Shown here: piece by piece, positions 35,921-44,947 of the stretch
How the letters are laid out: each line of letters starts with the position of its first letter
Numbering within the stretch: position 1 is the first letter of the stretch
The notes under the pieces: generated by a model
Databases searched by the model: none
What the model saw: only the letters and a program-made list of their open reading frames with translations
What the model was told of the DNA's origin: nothing
Position numbers and translations under genes: made by a program
Assembly: GCA_905182015.1 (NCBI GenBank)
Contig: CAJIZT010000006.1
Coordinates: 62,001 to 126,000, forward strand
Direction of reading: 5' to 3'
From: an alpha proteobacterium MED-G09
Lineage (GTDB): Bacteria > Pseudomonadota > Alphaproteobacteria > MED-G09
DNA length: 64,000 bases

Positions 35921-37861
35921 TTATAAATTAGGCTCTTTATATAAATTAGCTTTTTCTCTTATAAATTCAAATCTTAATTCAGGTTTGTTTCCCATTAAAT
36001 TGCTTATTGTTTTTTGAGTTATCTCTCTCTTAGTATTTGGGATTATTACTCGTAATAAAGTTCTGTTTCCAGGAAGCATTGTTGTTTCCTTTAGTTGAGC
36101 TGGCATCATTTCCCCAAGACCTTTGAATCTATTTATTTCAATCTTATTGGATCTATTAAATTGTTTTTTGATTATTGCCTCTCTATGTTCATCATCGCGT
36201 GCATAAAAAGATTTTCCTCCCTGACTTAATTTATATAAAGGGGGTACGGCAATAAATAATTTTCCTTCATGAATAATATTTGGAATTTCCTCATGAAAAA
36301 AAGTGATTAATAAGGAAGCAATATGCGCACCATCAACATCAGCATCAGTCATTATAATTATCTTCTCATACCTAAGGTCGGATTCTTTGTATGAATCCCT
36401 TAGGCCGCAACCGAGAGCTAGGACCAAATCTGCTATCTGCTGATTCTCCCTTATCTTTGTTTGATTTGAGTTAGCCACATTTAGTATTTTTCCTCTTAAT
36501 GGCAAGATCGCTTGAAACTTTCTATCTCTAGCTTGCTTTGCTGACCCTCCAGCACTATCACCCTCCACAATAAAGATCTCAGTCCCATCTTTATTTGTTT
36601 GAGAACAATCGGAAAGTTTTCCCGGCAGTCTTATTTTTCTAATAGCAGTTTTCCTGGATGTCTCTTTTTCTTGCCTTCTTTTAAGCCTTTCCTCTGTAAA
36701 GCTTATAATCCATTGGAGTAAGCGTTCAGATTGTTGAGGAGATTTCGAAAGCCAGTTTTCAAACCTATCCCTAACAGCATTCTCTACAAACTTTTGTGCT
36801 GAACTATTAGATAATTTATCTTTAGTCTGACCTTGAAACTTAGGGTCGGGTATAAAAAGAGAAATTACAGCAATCATCGACTTTGATAGATCATCGGAAG
36901 TTATAGATAAGCCCTTTTTGTTTCCAACTCTTTCAGAGTGAGTCCTTAGAGCCTTAAGTAAACCATTCTTTAGGCCTAGTTCATGAGTTCCTCCATCTGG
37001 GGTAGGAACTGTATTACAGTAAGAGTTTAAGAAGCCATCGGAGCTCATAGACCAATTTACAGCCCATTCAATAGAGTTGTTTTTACTATCTTTTTCTTTT
37101 TTTCCTATAAAGGATTCTTGAGCAACAAAAGAGGAGTCCTTGACTTCATTCGTTAAAAAATCTTCCAATCCCTTTGAGAAATTAAAGACTTCTGAAGTTG
37201 GTACATTGCTCTCGTTCGCAATAGATTCATCGCAAGACCATCTAATCTCAATACCTGCAAAAAGATAAGCCTTTGACTTACAGAAGCTATAAAGTCTTTC
37301 TATATTAAACTTAACATTATGATCAAAAATAGCTTCATCAGGTTTAAATAAAATTTTTGTACCTTTTTTATTTGTTTTTTGATCTAATTTTTGAATCTTA
37401 TCATCCGGTATGCCTCGTGTATATTTTTGAAAATAAATATTCTTATCTCTATAAACTTCAACCTCAAGATTTTCTGACAGAGCATTAACCACGCTTATTC
37501 CAACACCATGTAACCCTCCGGAAGTCTGATAGATTTTATTGTTAAATTTACCTCCGGCATGAAGTGTAGTTAAAATAACTTCTAAAGCAGATTTTTTTGG
37601 ATACCTAGGGTGTTTATCAATTGGAATTCCACGACCATTATCATAAATTGTTATATTGTTATCTAAGCCAATATTCACTCCAATATGTGTTGCATGCCCC
37701 GCAACAGCCTCATCCATCGAATTATCAATTACCTCTGCAAACAAATGATGCATTCCGTTACGATCAGTTCCGCCTATATACATCCCTGGACGTTTTCTAA
37801 CAGGGTCTAGTCCCTCAAGAACTTCAATATCCGAAGCAGTGTATGTTTGATTTTTTGACAA
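35921..37861 (-). CDS. parE: DNA topoisomerase IV subunit B
   Basis: This 646-residue type II topoisomerase ATPase subunit has a GHKL ATP-binding domain at the N-terminus (EVIDNSMDEAVAG, DNGRGIP, GGLHGVGISVVNA) and a TOPRIM domain with the EGDSAGGSAKQARDR, GLGEM and DADVDG signatures. The length and short TOPRIM domain without the GyrB insert point to ParE rather than GyrB. The start is probably TTG at 37859-37861. With ParC it decatenates daughter chromosomes. The 144 bases upstream hold the glutamine synthetase terminator and a 13-base palindrome. Confidence 0.9.
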   Translation of the reverse strand: MSKNQTYTASDIEVLEGLDPVRKRPGMYIGGTDRNGMHHLFAEVIDNSMDEAVAGHATHIGVNIGLDNNITIYDNGRGIPIDKHPRYPKKSALEVILTTLHAGGKFNNKIYQTSGGLHGVGISVVNALSENLEVEVYRDKNIYFQKYTRGIPDDKIQKLDQKTNKKGTKILFKPDEAIFDHNVKFNIERLYSFCKSKAYLFAGIEIRWSCDESIANESNVPTSEVFNFSKGLEDFLTNEVKDSSFVAQESFIGKKEKDSKNNSIEWAVNWSMSSDGFLNSYCNTVPTPDGGTHELGLKNGLLKALRTHSERVGNKKGLSITSDDLSKSMIAVISLFIPDPKFQGQTKDKLSNSSAQKFVENAVRDRFENWLSKSPQQSERLLQWIISFTEERLKRRQEKETSRKTAIRKIRLPGKLSDCSQTNKDGTEIFIVEGDSAGGSAKQARDRKFQAILPLRGKILNVANSNQTKIRENQQIADLVLALGCGLRDSYKESDLRYEKIIIMTDADVDGAHIASLLITFFHEEIPNIIHEGKLFIAVPPLYKLSQGGKSFYARDDEHREAIIKKQFNRSNKIEINRFKGLGEMMPAQLKETTMLPGNRTLLRVIIPNTKREITQKTISNLMGNKPELRFEFIREKANLYKEPNL

Positions 37862-37927
37862 TTTATACCCAAGTAAACAGTGAGATTATAAAATTTAAAA
37901 TAATGATAATGATAATACTTCAAACTT

Positions 37928-37940
37928 ATACGATTCGTAT
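37928..37940. promoter_or_regulatory. 13-base palindrome upstream of parE
   Basis: ATACGATTCGTAT (37928-37940) is a perfect palindrome around one central base. It lies between the glutamine synthetase terminator and parE and includes a GATTC (GANTC) site, the target of the CcrM methyltransferase in alphaproteobacteria. It could be an operator for parE, but nothing else supports this. Confidence 0.3.
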
Positions 37941-37948
37941 CCATAGTT

Positions 37949-37979
37949 AAAAAAAATAGCCCTTAGAAGAGCTATTTTT
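37949..37979 (-). terminator. Rho-independent terminator of the type II glutamine synthetase gene
   Basis: On the minus strand the stem pairs AAAATAGC (37971-37978) with GCTATTTT (37953-37960), extended inward by CTT/AAG pairing. A run of eight T follows at 37949-37956. It starts about 27 bases after the glutamine synthetase stop and ends well before parE. Confidence 0.75.
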
Positions 37980-38005
37980 AATTTTAAGTAATAATATTTT
38001 AAATA

Positions 38006-38995
38006 TTATTTTGTTAGAGTACCAACTATGTGGTTGATTATTTTATATGGATCGGCATTTGATGCTGGCCTTCTGTCCTCAAGATAGCCGTTCCAGTTAT
38101 GCTCAACTGTATAAATAGGGATACGAATACTTGCACCACGATCACTTACGCCATAAGAAAAATCTGTTATCTTTTGAGTTTCGTGCAATCCAGTTAACCT
38201 CTGGTCATTATCTGAACCGTAATTTTCTATAGCATCTTGGTGAACTTCCCCAAGCTTGTCACACATTGATTTATATAGATCTTCTGTTCCATTTTCTCTC
38301 ATTTCAGTATTGGAAAAATTGGTATGCATGCCAGATCCATTCCAGTCACCTGACTGAGGTTTGGGGTGAATATTTACTGATACATCAAAGTCTTCAGCTA
38401 CCTTGTGAAGAAGGTACCTACTCATCCAGAGATCGTCTCCGGCCTTTACACCTACACCTAAACATTGATATTCCCACTGACCAAGTGCTACCTCGGCATT
38501 AGTTCCTGTAAGGTCAATTCCAGCCTGAAGGCAAGCTTCAAGATGCGCTTCTGAAATATCCCTTCCTTTAACATTTGCAGCGCCTACACCACAATAATAC
38601 TCGCCTTGGGGTTTTTCCGGAACTCCGTCTTCCCAGCCAAGTATTGTTCCATCTGGATTTGTTAAGAAGTACTCTTGCTCGAATCCAAACCACCATTCAT
38701 CAGATGCTACTTCAGCAGCAGCAGCCCTTGTATTTGTTGGGTGAGTTTTGCGTCCACTAGTTTTTATATCAACTGATTGAACTTGGCACATTACCAAAGT
38801 ATCGCCATAGAGAGGGTTGGTGTATTCTTGAACAGGCAGAAGCAGGCAATCAGAGCTGCCGCCTTCAGCTTGTTGAGTTGAAGATCCATCAAATGACCAT
38901 TCAGGAGGTGAAGTTTCTTTTGTTACCTTTATTTTACTTCTTAAAAATGGTTCAGGCTTATAGCCGTCTAGCCAAATGTATTCATACTTAATCAT
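38006..38995 (-). CDS. Glutamine synthetase, type II (eukaryotic-like, GlnII/GlnT class)
   Basis: The 329-residue enzyme condenses ammonia and glutamate. It is not the usual 470-residue bacterial type I enzyme: EWSFDGSSTQQAEG (about 32-45), GEYYCGVGAANVKGRDI, PKPQSGDWNGSGMHTNFS and LEDRRPASNADPY follow plant and rhizobial GSII closely. GSII is decameric and lacks the adenylylation site of GSI, so GlnE control is not expected. An ACGGAGAAG ribosome site precedes the ATG. It lies 202 bases downstream of the P-II gene on the same strand and has its own terminator. Co-transcription with the P-II gene is likely but not certain. Confidence 0.93.
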   Translation of the reverse strand: MIKYEYIWLDGYKPEPFLRSKIKVTKETSPPEWSFDGSSTQQAEGGSSDCLLLPVQEYTNPLYGDTLVMCQVQSVDIKTSGRKTHPTNTRAAAAEVASDEWWFGFEQEYFLTNPDGTILGWEDGVPEKPQGEYYCGVGAANVKGRDISEAHLEACLQAGIDLTGTNAEVALGQWEYQCLGVGVKAGDDLWMSRYLLHKVAEDFDVSVNIHPKPQSGDWNGSGMHTNFSNTEMRENGTEDLYKSMCDKLGEVHQDAIENYGSDNDQRLTGLHETQKITDFSYGVSDRGASIRIPIYTVEHNWNGYLEDRRPASNADPYKIINHIVGTLTK

Positions 38996-39134
38996 TAAAT
39001 CTTCTCCGTAGTTAATTTTAAAAGTCTATAAATTTTGATGCTGTCTTAATAGCGAAATAATTCGTTGATAAAAGACTATTATTGAAAAAAATACTAGCCC
39101 CTAAATCAGCATATATAAATATTTGTAATAAAAG

Positions 39135-39168
39135 TTACACACACTACACATAAGTATTTTACACACTA
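39135..39168. repeat. Direct repeats between the P-II and glutamine synthetase genes
   Basis: TTACACACACTA (39135-39146) and TTACACACTA (39159-39168) share their ends, which are 22 bases apart, about two helical turns. They lie about 140-170 bases upstream of the glutamine synthetase start. An activator or repressor dimer pair could bind here, but no known family consensus is recognised. Confidence 0.4.
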
Positions 39169-39197
39169 TTTTTAGGTAGTTATTTAAAAATTTTTAT

Positions 39198-39596
<399 letters not shown>

Positions 39597-39710
39597 TTAA
39601 ATGTTTTTTAAAATTTTTAATTACTACACTTTAATTATTTTTCTATTTATATAAATTTGAGTATCAATATAAACTATACTTAAAATATTAAAATTTATAA
39701 AGGAATTACT

Positions 39711-41243
39711 ATGATTAATCCAAGAACTCCAGTCTTAGTCGGGTCAGGTCAAGTTACTCAAAGACTAGAAGATCTGTCCGAAGCAAAAAATCCAATCGAC
39801 TTAATGATGGATTCATCAGTTATGGCAATAAATGACACTACTGTATCGGATTTAAATAATCATATTGATAGTATTGTTACCGTAAGATTTATTTTTGATT
39901 CAGGAGCTGGCGCTAGACCGCCATTTAGCATCTACAAGAATCCCCCTAAATCATTAGCGGACCGTCTAGGTATTAAAAATGCTAAAACTTTTTATGGACC
40001 TACTGGCGGAAACACTCCTCAATACCTTCTAAATATTATGGCTGAAAAAATAAGCCAAGGCGAAAGTGATGTGGTTCTATTATCCGGTTCAGAATGTTTT
40101 TCTACAATGAAGAAACTATCAAAACAAGGTTTAAAAACTGGATGGGGAGAAGATTCTGGGGGAAAAAGAATAGATATTGGTTACGAAAAAGCGGGGGGAA
40201 CGGAAAATGAAATGCGTCATGGAATTGCTTTTCCGGTGAATGTTTATCCTTTGTTTGAAACGGCAATAAGAGGCAGAATGAAGCATTCAATAAAAGAACA
40301 CCAAGCCTATTTAGGTGAATTATTCACTTCTTTTACAAAAATAGCAAAAGAACACCCAAATGCCTGGTTTCCCAAAGAGAGGTCTGCTTCTGAAATTTCC
40401 ACAGCAACAAAGAATAATAGATATATTGGTTATCCTTACACTAAGTATATGAACGCCATTATGGAAGTTGATCAAGCATCTTCGTTAATAATGATGAGCG
40501 AAGAAAAAGCTGATTATTTTTCTATACCAAAAGAGAAGAGAATCTATCTTCATGGCTGTGGTGATATTAATGAAGTTTGGAATGTAACAGAAAGACCAGA
40601 GTTTCATTCATCCCAAGCCATAAGACTTATGGGAAAAAAAGCCTTCGCAATGTCGGGATGGGATATTGATCAGATAGATTTTTTTGATCTATACTCATGC
40701 TTTCCAAGTATGGTTGAGTTAGGAAGAGAGGCTTTAGACATAGGAAGAAAAGATTCTAGAAACCTAACAGTTACTGGAGGCCTTCCGTATTTTGGAGGAG
40801 CTGGTAATAATTATGTAACTCATTCAATTGCAACAATGATGGATAAATTAAGGGATGAGCCAGGTTCAAAGGGACTATGCACATCTAATGGTTGGTTTGC
40901 TACGAAGCATGGAATTGGGCTTTACTCCTCTGAGCCATTCGAGGGCGACTGGACGAGAGAGGATCCAAAAACCTATCAAGGGGAAATTGACTCAATGCCT
41001 AGGCCTGAGGTTGATGAATCCCCCTCAGGAAAAGGAAAAATTGAAACATACACTGTTGCCAATGGAAGAGATGGACCTGAGTTAGGTATTGTGATTGGAA
41101 GGCTCGACATTACTAATGCTAGATTTATCGCTGTAACCAAAAAAGATAGTGACTTAGATTCTCTCATGAGCGAAGAGTGCTTGGGCAGAGAGTGTGTTGT
41201 AAAGCAAGCTGATGACGGATACAGCATGGTAAATCTCACATAA
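39711..41243 (+). CDS. Thiolase-like acetyl-CoA acetyltransferase family protein
   Basis: The 510-residue protein has the thiolase double fold: RTPVLVGSGQVTQR at the N-terminus, a middle EVDQASSLIMMSEEKA strand, and DFFDLYSCFPSM, TGGLPYFGGAGNNY and SNGWFATKHGIGLYSSEP in the second half. The usual N-terminal catalytic cysteine loop is replaced by GPTGGNTPQ, so standard thiolysis chemistry is doubtful. The C-terminal 100 residues form an extra domain seen in this SCP-x-like subgroup. It may act in lipid or sterol-like side-chain metabolism; the substrate is unknown. Its last base overlaps the phosphatase start. Confidence 0.8.
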   Translation: MINPRTPVLVGSGQVTQRLEDLSEAKNPIDLMMDSSVMAINDTTVSDLNNHIDSIVTVRFIFDSGAGARPPFSIYKNPPKSLADRLGIKNAKTFYGPTGGNTPQYLLNIMAEKISQGESDVVLLSGSECFSTMKKLSKQGLKTGWGEDSGGKRIDIGYEKAGGTENEMRHGIAFPVNVYPLFETAIRGRMKHSIKEHQAYLGELFTSFTKIAKEHPNAWFPKERSASEISTATKNNRYIGYPYTKYMNAIMEVDQASSLIMMSEEKADYFSIPKEKRIYLHGCGDINEVWNVTERPEFHSSQAIRLMGKKAFAMSGWDIDQIDFFDLYSCFPSMVELGREALDIGRKDSRNLTVTGGLPYFGGAGNNYVTHSIATMMDKLRDEPGSKGLCTSNGWFATKHGIGLYSSEPFEGDWTREDPKTYQGEIDSMPRPEVDESPSGKGKIETYTVANGRDGPELGIVIGRLDITNARFIAVTKKDSDLDSLMSEECLGRECVVKQADDGYSMVNLT

Positions 41244-41821
41244 TGGTTAGTATTTTTTTAATTCGTCACGGCAAAGCTTCCTCAGGCTGGGATTCTTTAA
41301 ATCCTGATTTAAACAGTATTGGACGGCAACAATCATTGGAGGTATCAAAGAGGTTGTATGAACGCTCTTTGAGGTCTTTTGATGTCTTTTCAAGCCCTTT
41401 ATTGCGCTGTAAACAAACTGCAAAACCTTTTTGTGATTTATCAAAAAAAAAATTAAATATCGATCAAAGGTTGTCTGAAATACCATCACCAATAAAGGAT
41501 TTAACTGAAAGGGTACTTTGGTTAAAAAGGGTTTTACCTTTAACTTGGAAGCAGCTTGAAAATGATTCTGATTCTTTATCCTCCGGCATTGATTATAGTT
41601 TGTGGCGATCTGATATATTTGGTTTTTTGAAATCCCTAAAGAAAGATACGTATATTTTTACACACTTTGTTGTGATTAATTCTATTGTTGGGAGTATAAA
41701 AAATAATAATAAGGTTGTTAACTTTAATGCGGACAATACTTCGGTTACTCATTTAACCTATAAGGATGGTGCAATTAAAATTATCTCACTTGGCGAAGAA
41801 TCTATTACAAAAATTAATTAA
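41243..41821 (+). CDS. Histidine phosphatase family protein
   Basis: This 192-residue member of the phosphoglycerate mutase-like superfamily has the phospho-accepting histidine at position 9 in FLIRHGKAS, the SSPLLRCKQTA arginine region (about 50-60) and a late FTHFVVINSIVG with the second histidine. The phosphorylated substrate is unknown; family members act on sugar phosphates, nucleotides or proteins. It starts on the last base of the thiolase-like gene (TAATG), so the two are translated together, which may mean a shared pathway. Confidence 0.83.
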   Translation: MVSIFLIRHGKASSGWDSLNPDLNSIGRQQSLEVSKRLYERSLRSFDVFSSPLLRCKQTAKPFCDLSKKKLNIDQRLSEIPSPIKDLTERVLWLKRVLPLTWKQLENDSDSLSSGIDYSLWRSDIFGFLKSLKKDTYIFTHFVVINSIVGSIKNNNKVVNFNADNTSVTHLTYKDGAIKIISLGEESITKIN

Positions 41822-41846
41822 ATTATTCTTAATATCACAACATCAA

Positions 41847-42047
41847 ATGAAAATAGAAACTTATATAATTTATCAATTAGATCCGGATTCTCAATTTCTA
41901 AATCAATAGATAATGATGGCTAAACTGTTCATTGGTTGTAAGAAAATTAGAGAATTATCTGGACCAGGAATGATAGCTAATGATATGCCAAAGGTAATAG
42001 ATAATTTTTTGCTTAATATTCCAGGAGAAATTTATGAAGAATCATAA
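41847..42047 (+). other. Possible small or interrupted reading frame before the acetyltransferase
   Basis: A frame opened by ATG at 41847 reads 20 codons, meets TAG at 41907-41909, and continues in the same frame from ATG 41913 or 41916 for about 43 codons to TAA at 42045-42047. It overlaps the acetyltransferase start by 14 bases. The C-terminal piece (MAKLFIGCKKIREL onward) has normal-looking composition and could be a real small protein, translationally coupled to the next gene, or the remnant of an older gene with one stop. I recognise no family. No ribosome site is evident before 41847 or 41913. Confidence 0.3.
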
Positions 42048-42543
42048 AATTACTAACCTCTCTTATGACGATATTGAGAAAATTAACAACCTTTACAACA
42101 AGTATATTAGTGACACCGCATTTACATTCGATATCAAAGAAAAGAGTCTCGATGAAAAGAAAAAATGGGCTAACACTTTTAGTGATACTGGTCCTTACCA
42201 GTGTGTTGTGGCCTATGAGGGTGATAATTTAATTGGTTTCGCTAGCTCTCGACCCTTTCGTGAAAAATCTGCGTACATTACTTCCGTAGAGACTAGTGTG
42301 TATATTGATGAGGCTTACATAGGTAATGGCTATGGGAAATATTTATTGGAAGAGCTCTTTGCAAGAATCTCTACTTTTGAAGTTAAAAGAGCATATGCCT
42401 TTATCACAAAACCAAATAGCATGTCTGAGAAACTGCATTTATCCATAGGTTTTAATCGTGTTGGAACCCTAAATAAGGTAGGGAAAAAGTTTGATAAATA
42501 CTGGGATGTCGGCGTTTTTGAGATTTTTCTTCCGATAAAATGA
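42034..42543 (+). CDS. GNAT-family N-acetyltransferase (phosphinothricin acetyltransferase-like)
   Basis: The 169-residue enzyme resembles the PAT/YncA group of acetyltransferases. NLYNKYISDTAFTFD (near 15-31), the VETSVYIDEAYIGNGYGKYLL segment with the acetyl-CoA pyrophosphate loop, and the C-terminal FDKYWDVGVFE are characteristic. Such enzymes acetylate amino-acid analogues such as methionine sulfoximine or other small amines. An AGGAGA ribosome site (42023-42028) precedes the ATG. It stands alone before tRNA-Leu, apart from the small overlapping frame upstream. Confidence 0.87.
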   Translation: MKNHKITNLSYDDIEKINNLYNKYISDTAFTFDIKEKSLDEKKKWANTFSDTGPYQCVVAYEGDNLIGFASSRPFREKSAYITSVETSVYIDEAYIGNGYGKYLLEELFARISTFEVKRAYAFITKPNSMSEKLHLSIGFNRVGTLNKVGKKFDKYWDVGVFEIFLPIK

Positions 42544-42595
42544 TTATTATTGTGGATATTCTTTAGATCTACTGTTAAAAACCGATAATATTTTC

Positions 42596-42680
42596 GCGGG
42601 CGTGGTGGAATTGGTAGACACGCAGGTTTTAGGTACCTGTGCCGCAAGGCGTGGGGGTTCAACTCCCTCCGCCCGCACCA
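42596..42680 (+). tRNA. tRNA-Leu (anticodon UAG)
   Basis: An 85-base gene that folds as a class II tRNA. The acceptor GCGGGCG pairs with CGCCCGC, and the anticodon stem CAGGT/ACCTG encloses the loop TTTAGGT with TAG at 42630-42632. A variable arm and the T-loop GTTCAAC follow. The 3' CCA is encoded at 42678-42680. It reads CUA and related leucine codons. The trigger factor gene starts 22 bases later. Confidence 0.96.
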
Positions 42681-42702
42681 ATAAATTTAAGAGAACAAAA
42701 AA

Positions 42703-44121
42703 ATGGAAGTTAAAGAACTAAAGTCTAAAGGTCTAAAAAGAGAGTTTTCAATAACTATTAAGTCTGAGATGATAAAAGATCTAAAGGCGAAGAAGCTTAA
42801 AGAGATTGCATCAAAGGCAAAAATAGATGGTTTTCGTCCCGGGAAAGTTCCCGCCGCTCATGTTGAAAAACTGTATGGTCAAAGCGTCATAGTTGAGCTT
42901 ATAGAAGAGAATGTTTCAAAGGCATCTCAAGACGTTCTTGAAGAAAGAAACCTTAAGGCTGCAGTTAAACCAGATGTAAAGTTAAATTCGGAAATGACTG
43001 ATGTAATCGAAAAAGGTAAAGACCTTGTTTTTACAATGAATTGTGAAGTGCTTCCTGAGATTGAAATTACTGACTTTAGTAAGATTAAGATTGATAATCC
43101 TATTTCTGATCCTAAGGAAAAAGATATTAATGATGCGCTCGAATACCTAGCAAAACAAAATAAAATCTATAAAGACAAGCCAGCCACTACTAAATCAAAG
43201 GATGGCGACCAAGTTACATTAGACTATCTTGGTAAAATTGATGGTGTTGCTTTCGAAGGCGGCGCAGCAAAGGATGCAAATTTAGTTATAGGTTCAAATA
43301 GTTTTATTGATAATTTTGAAGAACAGTTAATTGGCCTGAAGAAGGGCGATAAAAAGATTGTTAATGTTAAATTTCCAGAAAATTATCAAAGTGCAGACTT
43401 GGCCAACAAAAAAGCCTCTTTTGATGTCGAGATAAAAAAAGTATCCACGTCCGAGGAAGCAAAAGTTAATGATGATCTGGCAAAAAGCTTAGGAATGGAA
43501 GACTTAAAGAGCTTAAAAGAAAATGTTAAAGAAAGAATTAAACAAGATTTTGATTCTGCATCCCGTATGAAATTAAAAGATAGTCTGCTTGAGGCTTTAG
43601 AAAAAAAACATGATTTTGAGTTACCTCAGGGTATGGTTGATCAAGAATTTGATCAAATGTGGCAGCAGTTAGAGCATCAACTTGAACATCAAAAGAAAAA
43701 AATTAAGGACCTAGATTTAAGTGAGAAAGAAATAAAGAAAAATTATAAAGAAATATCCGAAAAAAGGGTTTGCACAGGTCTTTTGATAGCTGAAATTGGT
43801 CAGAAGAATAATATTCAGCTTGATGATAACGACATAAACAAAGCTCTTCAAGCGGAGATGCAAAAATACCCTGGTCAAGAAAAGGAAATATTAGATTACT
43901 ATCAAAAGAATCCTGATGCAATAAGACAGCTTTCCGCCCCCCTTTTTGAAGACAAGGTAATAGATTTTGTTTTAGAAAAGGTAACTTTGAAGGATGTTAA
44001 GGTTTCCAGAGAGGATTTATTTGACACAGGCTCTAAGGCAAAACCTAAAGCAAAGCCTAAAGCAAAACCTAAAGCAAAGCCAAAAATAAAAATCAAAGAA
44101 AAAAAGGATAGTAAAAAATAA
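42703..44121 (+). CDS. tig: Trigger factor
   Basis: This 472-residue ribosome-associated chaperone has a ribosome-binding domain with the signature GFRPGKVPAAHVEKLYG (about 45-61). It is followed by an FKBP-type prolyl isomerase domain (about 150-245, DGDQVTLDYLGKIDG) and a long helical C-terminal domain. A low-complexity Ala/Lys/Pro tail from about residue 446 is encoded by four tandem 12-base repeats. The tig-clpP-clpX-lon-hupB order is classic in Proteobacteria. The 158 bases to clpP hold that gene's promoter. Confidence 0.95.
   Translation: MEVKELKSKGLKREFSITIKSEMIKDLKAKKLKEIASKAKIDGFRPGKVPAAHVEKLYGQSVIVELIEENVSKASQDVLEERNLKAAVKPDVKLNSEMTDVIEKGKDLVFTMNCEVLPEIEITDFSKIKIDNPISDPKEKDINDALEYLAKQNKIYKDKPATTKSKDGDQVTLDYLGKIDGVAFEGGAAKDANLVIGSNSFIDNFEEQLIGLKKGDKKIVNVKFPENYQSADLANKKASFDVEIKKVSTSEEAKVNDDLAKSLGMEDLKSLKENVKERIKQDFDSASRMKLKDSLLEALEKKHDFELPQGMVDQEFDQMWQQLEHQLEHQKKKIKDLDLSEKEIKKNYKEISEKRVCTGLLIAEIGQKNNIQLDDNDINKALQAEMQKYPGQEKEILDYYQKNPDAIRQLSAPLFEDKVIDFVLEKVTLKDVKVSREDLFDTGSKAKPKAKPKAKPKAKPKIKIKEKKDSKK
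44038..44085 (+). repeat. Four tandem 12-base repeats in the tig 3' end
   Basis: Four copies of a 12-base unit (GCAAARCCTAAA, the last copy slightly diverged) encode Ala-Lys-Pro-Lys repeats near the trigger factor C-terminus. Such slippage-prone arrays often vary in copy number between strains. Confidence 0.9.
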
Positions 44122-44224
44122 CAAAACAAGGAGTCTTTATTAAAATAAGGAATTTAATTTTTTTATTTAAATTGCTGAAAATAAAAGATTTTTATCACAA
44201 TAATACTATTTTTTTAAGTTTTAA

Positions 44225-44256
44225 CTTTGAATATTAAGAGAATTATCCCATATATA
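44225..44256 (+). promoter_or_regulatory. clpP promoter, heat-shock (sigma-32)-like
   Basis: CTTTGAA (44225-44231) and TCCCATATAT (44246-44255) are separated by 14 bases and resemble the sigma-32 consensus CTTGAA/CCCCATnT. The same bases can be read as a sigma-70 promoter, TTGAAT-N18-TATATA. The layout is shared almost base for base with the lon upstream region. Confidence 0.55.
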
Positions 44257-44279
44257 TTAATGTTATTTAGGAAATCAGT

Positions 44280-44921
44280 ATGAATGATAGTATTACCCCC
44301 TCAGGAAACCTCATCCCTATGGTTGTTGAGCAATCAAACAGAGGTGAGAGAGCTTATGATATATATTCTCGACTTCTGAAAGAGAGAATTATATTTGTTA
44401 CCGGCCCTGTCGAAGATTACATGGCTAGCGTAATTATTGCCCAATTACTATTTCTTGAAGCAGAAAATCCAAAAAAAGAAATTTCTATGTATATAAATTC
44501 TCCCGGAGGCGTTGTTTCTTCTGGTTTAGCTATTTATGATACTATGCAGTATATAAAACCTGAGGTTTCAACTTTGTGTATAGGGCAGGCAGCCTCGATG
44601 GGTAGCTTGTTACTTGCCGCAGGCGCTCCTAAAAAACGATTTTCATTACCAAATTCAAGGGTAATGGTTCACCAACCATCTGGAGGCTTTCAAGGTCAAG
44701 CATCTGATATTGAGAGGCATGCTCAAGAAATATTATCGTTAAGATCTAGATTGAATGAAATATATGCTAAACATACCGGCAAGGACCTCAAGGCTATTGA
44801 AAAAGCTTTGGACAGAGACACTTTTATGACCGCTAATGATGCCATGGATTTCGGTATAATAGATACGGTAGTTGAGAGTAGGGAGGCAATATCTGCCGAG
44901 GGTGAAGAAAAGAAGAGCTAA
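44280..44921 (+). CDS. clpP: ATP-dependent Clp protease proteolytic subunit
   Basis: ClpP forms the double heptameric peptidase chamber. The 213-residue protein has the catalytic triad Ser106 (GQAASMGSL), His131 (VMVHQPSGG) and Asp180 (ALDRDTFM). A short propeptide is probably removed. It is followed 26 bases later by clpX, its main unfoldase partner, and is probably induced by heat from the upstream sigma-32-like promoter. Confidence 0.97.
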   Translation: MNDSITPSGNLIPMVVEQSNRGERAYDIYSRLLKERIIFVTGPVEDYMASVIIAQLLFLEAENPKKEISMYINSPGGVVSSGLAIYDTMQYIKPEVSTLCIGQAASMGSLLLAAGAPKKRFSLPNSRVMVHQPSGGFQGQASDIERHAQEILSLRSRLNEIYAKHTGKDLKAIEKALDRDTFMTANDAMDFGIIDTVVESREAISAEGEEKKS

Positions 44922-44947
44922 AGATAAATATAGTTTAAGGAAATGTG

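Noticed and set aside
37905-37916. GATAATGATAAT upstream of parE resembling two units of a Fur box
   Set aside because: The third unit is missing, the region is low-complexity A/T, and parE is not an expected Fur target.
38996-39197. Possible glutamine riboswitch in the GSII leader
   Set aside because: The conserved cores of the glnA RNA motif were not found, and no convincing pairing scheme was seen.
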